This document shows positions 25,703 to 26,371 of a DNA stretch of 26,371 nt, one piece after another (within the stretch, counting starts at the first letter, position 1; every line of letters begins with the position of its first letter). The notes below the pieces were generated by a model. The model did not search any database, had not been told where the DNA came from, and was given only the letters and a program-made list of their open reading frames with translations. The translations under genes and the position numbers were made by a program. The stretch comes from an uncultured Bacilli bacterium (GTDB lineage: Bacteria > Bacillota_I > Bacilli_A > RF39 > UBA660): positions 1-26,371 of the forward strand of contig CAJTYF010000020.1 in NCBI GenBank assembly GCA_910583945.1, written 5' to 3'.

Positions 25703-25708
25703 TATAAT
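25703..25708 (+). promoter_or_regulatory. Possible -10 element before the Imm33-like gene
   Basis: A perfect TATAAT 14 bases before the AAAGGAG ribosome binding site. No convincing -35 at 16-18 bases upstream. Confidence 0.4.
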
Positions 25709-25732
25709 TAAATTAGAAAGGAGAGATGAAAG

Positions 25733-26044
25733 ATGAATGAAGAAAATAAAACCGCTTTTATAACAAAAAAAGTATTAGAAGAAAAATCTGAAATTGGATT
25801 TGCTTATAGAGAACAACCGGATAATGAAACAGACAGTGGATGGAGATTCTTCAGTGGCAATGAAAGCCAAGAATATGTAGATAATGTAGACAATATAATA
25901 GTATTATCTATAAATGAAATTATCCAGTTAGACGAAAGCATAAAAACGATATTAAATAATGAAATTAATACGGCGTTTGAAAAAGAAAATTCAGAATTTA
26001 AACAAGTAAATGACTTTGCTTTTGGAAAAGATTTAGAAAATTAA
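25733..26044 (+). CDS. DUF2185 / Imm33-like immunity protein
   Basis: A 103-residue soluble acidic protein. The stretch IGFAYREQPDNETDSGWRFF followed by SGNESQEYVDNVDNI is the hallmark of the DUF2185/Imm33-like family, and NTAFEKE matches its C-terminal Ala-Phe-Glu region. Members are often found as immunity proteins in polymorphic toxin loci, but many are lone genes of unknown role. No toxin gene is visible next to it; the right end of the window may cut the locus. AAAGGAG lies 9 bases before the start. It is followed by a hairpin. Confidence 0.82.
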   Translation: MNEENKTAFITKKVLEEKSEIGFAYREQPDNETDSGWRFFSGNESQEYVDNVDNIIVLSINEIIQLDESIKTILNNEINTAFEKENSEFKQVNDFAFGKDLEN

Positions 26045-26058
26045 TGATATGAAAAATG

Positions 26059-26090
26059 AAGTGTGTAAATTGAAGATAAACACACTTTTA
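26059..26090 (+). terminator. Terminator after the Imm33-like gene
   Basis: The arms 26059-26066 (AAGTGTGT) and 26080-26087 (ACACACTT) pair over 8 bases with a 13-base loop and end in TTTT. A wider inverted repeat (26052-26062 and 26113-26123, AAAAATGAAGT/ACTTCATTTTT) encloses it and could form a competing or larger structure. Confidence 0.6.
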
Positions 26091-26264
26091 AAAGTGGAAC
26101 TAAAACTTCATGACTTCATTTTTATACTATACCCTTTTGGAAAATGAACTAGATTGTAAAGATATATTTTGATGTTGCTAAATTATGCTTATAAAGATAT
26201 AATTGAATTAATAATAATATAGGTGTAATCGAAGTATGTCTAGTAAAGAAATGTTGAATTAAAT

Positions 26265-26371
26265 ATGTTCAAACAGTATAAAAAGAAAGAGAAAAGTTTA
26301 AAAAATTTTAATAAAAATAAAAGGAATAAAAAAATCATTTATTCTATATTAGGAATACTTTTAGTAATAGG
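26265..26371 (+). CDS. Paralogue of the 15429 membrane-anchored surface protein, cut by window end
   Basis: The first 35 codons are visible. A very basic N-terminus (KQYKKKEKSLKNFNKNKR) leads into NKKIIYSILGILLVI, nearly identical to NKKIIYSIVGILLVI of the gene at 15429. The DNA over this stretch is also similar. It is therefore another signal-anchor protein of that family. No strong ribosome binding site precedes ATG 26265, and there is no G-tract in the visible part. What follows the anchor lies outside the window. Confidence 0.7.
   Translation, partial: MFKQYKKKEKSLKNFNKNKRNKKIIYSILGILLVI

Noticed and set aside
838..26044. Mycoplasma-type code with TGA as Trp
   Set aside because: Trp is encoded by TGG throughout and TGA acts as a natural stop in ATGA overlaps (mcrB/mcrC, SDR operon).
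1..26371. Insertion sequences, CRISPR arrays, tRNA or rRNA genes
   Set aside because: I saw no transposase-like ORF, no regularly spaced direct repeats, and no cloverleaf or rRNA-like segment.

Overview
The window comes from an AT-rich, low-GC Gram-positive bacterium. It uses the standard code: TGG encodes Trp throughout, and TGA serves as a stop, for example at the ends of mcrB and the SDR gene. Strong AGGAG-type ribosome binding sites, Bacillus-like promoters and short hairpin+T-run terminators fit a member of the Bacilli or a Mollicutes-related gut lineage. A giant M26-type (IgA1-protease-like) zinc metalloprotease suggests life on an animal mucosal surface. The lineage is an inference; no rRNA or tRNA gene is present to fix it.

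Layout. 1-837: degraded coding remnant (196-586), then an AT-rich promoter region. 838-9447: one 2869-residue surface protein carrying a cohesin-like domain, two membrane segments, a dockerin, four tandem beta-type repeats, an M26 metalloprotease domain and flanking beta-helix modules. 9559-13452: cardiolipin synthase and a CtpE/Exp7-like P-type ATPase, a probable envelope operon. 13457-14350 (minus): DUF4474 membrane-anchored protein, convergent with the ATPase gene and sharing one terminator hairpin that contains both stop codons. 14461-15279: GH25 lysozyme. 15429-17081: a membrane-anchored DUF6273/C-type-lectin-like protein whose 5' end holds a run of ten G, the signature of a slipped-strand contingency locus, followed by a small ORF with a related C-terminal motif. 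17155-20394: McrB-McrC restriction pair plus a small overlapping gene. 20464-22941: SDR oxidoreductase, a broken gene and a YnbB/methionine-gamma-lyase-like PLP enzyme, joined by ATGA overlaps. 23104-25656: RluA-type pseudouridine synthase, HAD 5'-nucleotidase-like protein, RsuA/RluB-type pseudouridine synthase and a P-loop kinase split by one frameshift. 25733-26044: DUF2185/Imm33-like immunity protein. 26265-end: start of a second copy of the membrane-anchored family seen at 15429.

How they may work together. Much of the left and middle part concerns the cell surface (protease, cardiolipin synthesis, ion uptake, lysozyme, phase-variable surface protein). McrBC and the Imm33-like gene are accessory defence or immunity functions. 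The right part is mostly housekeeping RNA modification and nucleotide metabolism. The most interesting points are the G10 tract with its paralogue at the window end, and the cohesin-membrane hairpin-dockerin-protease architecture.
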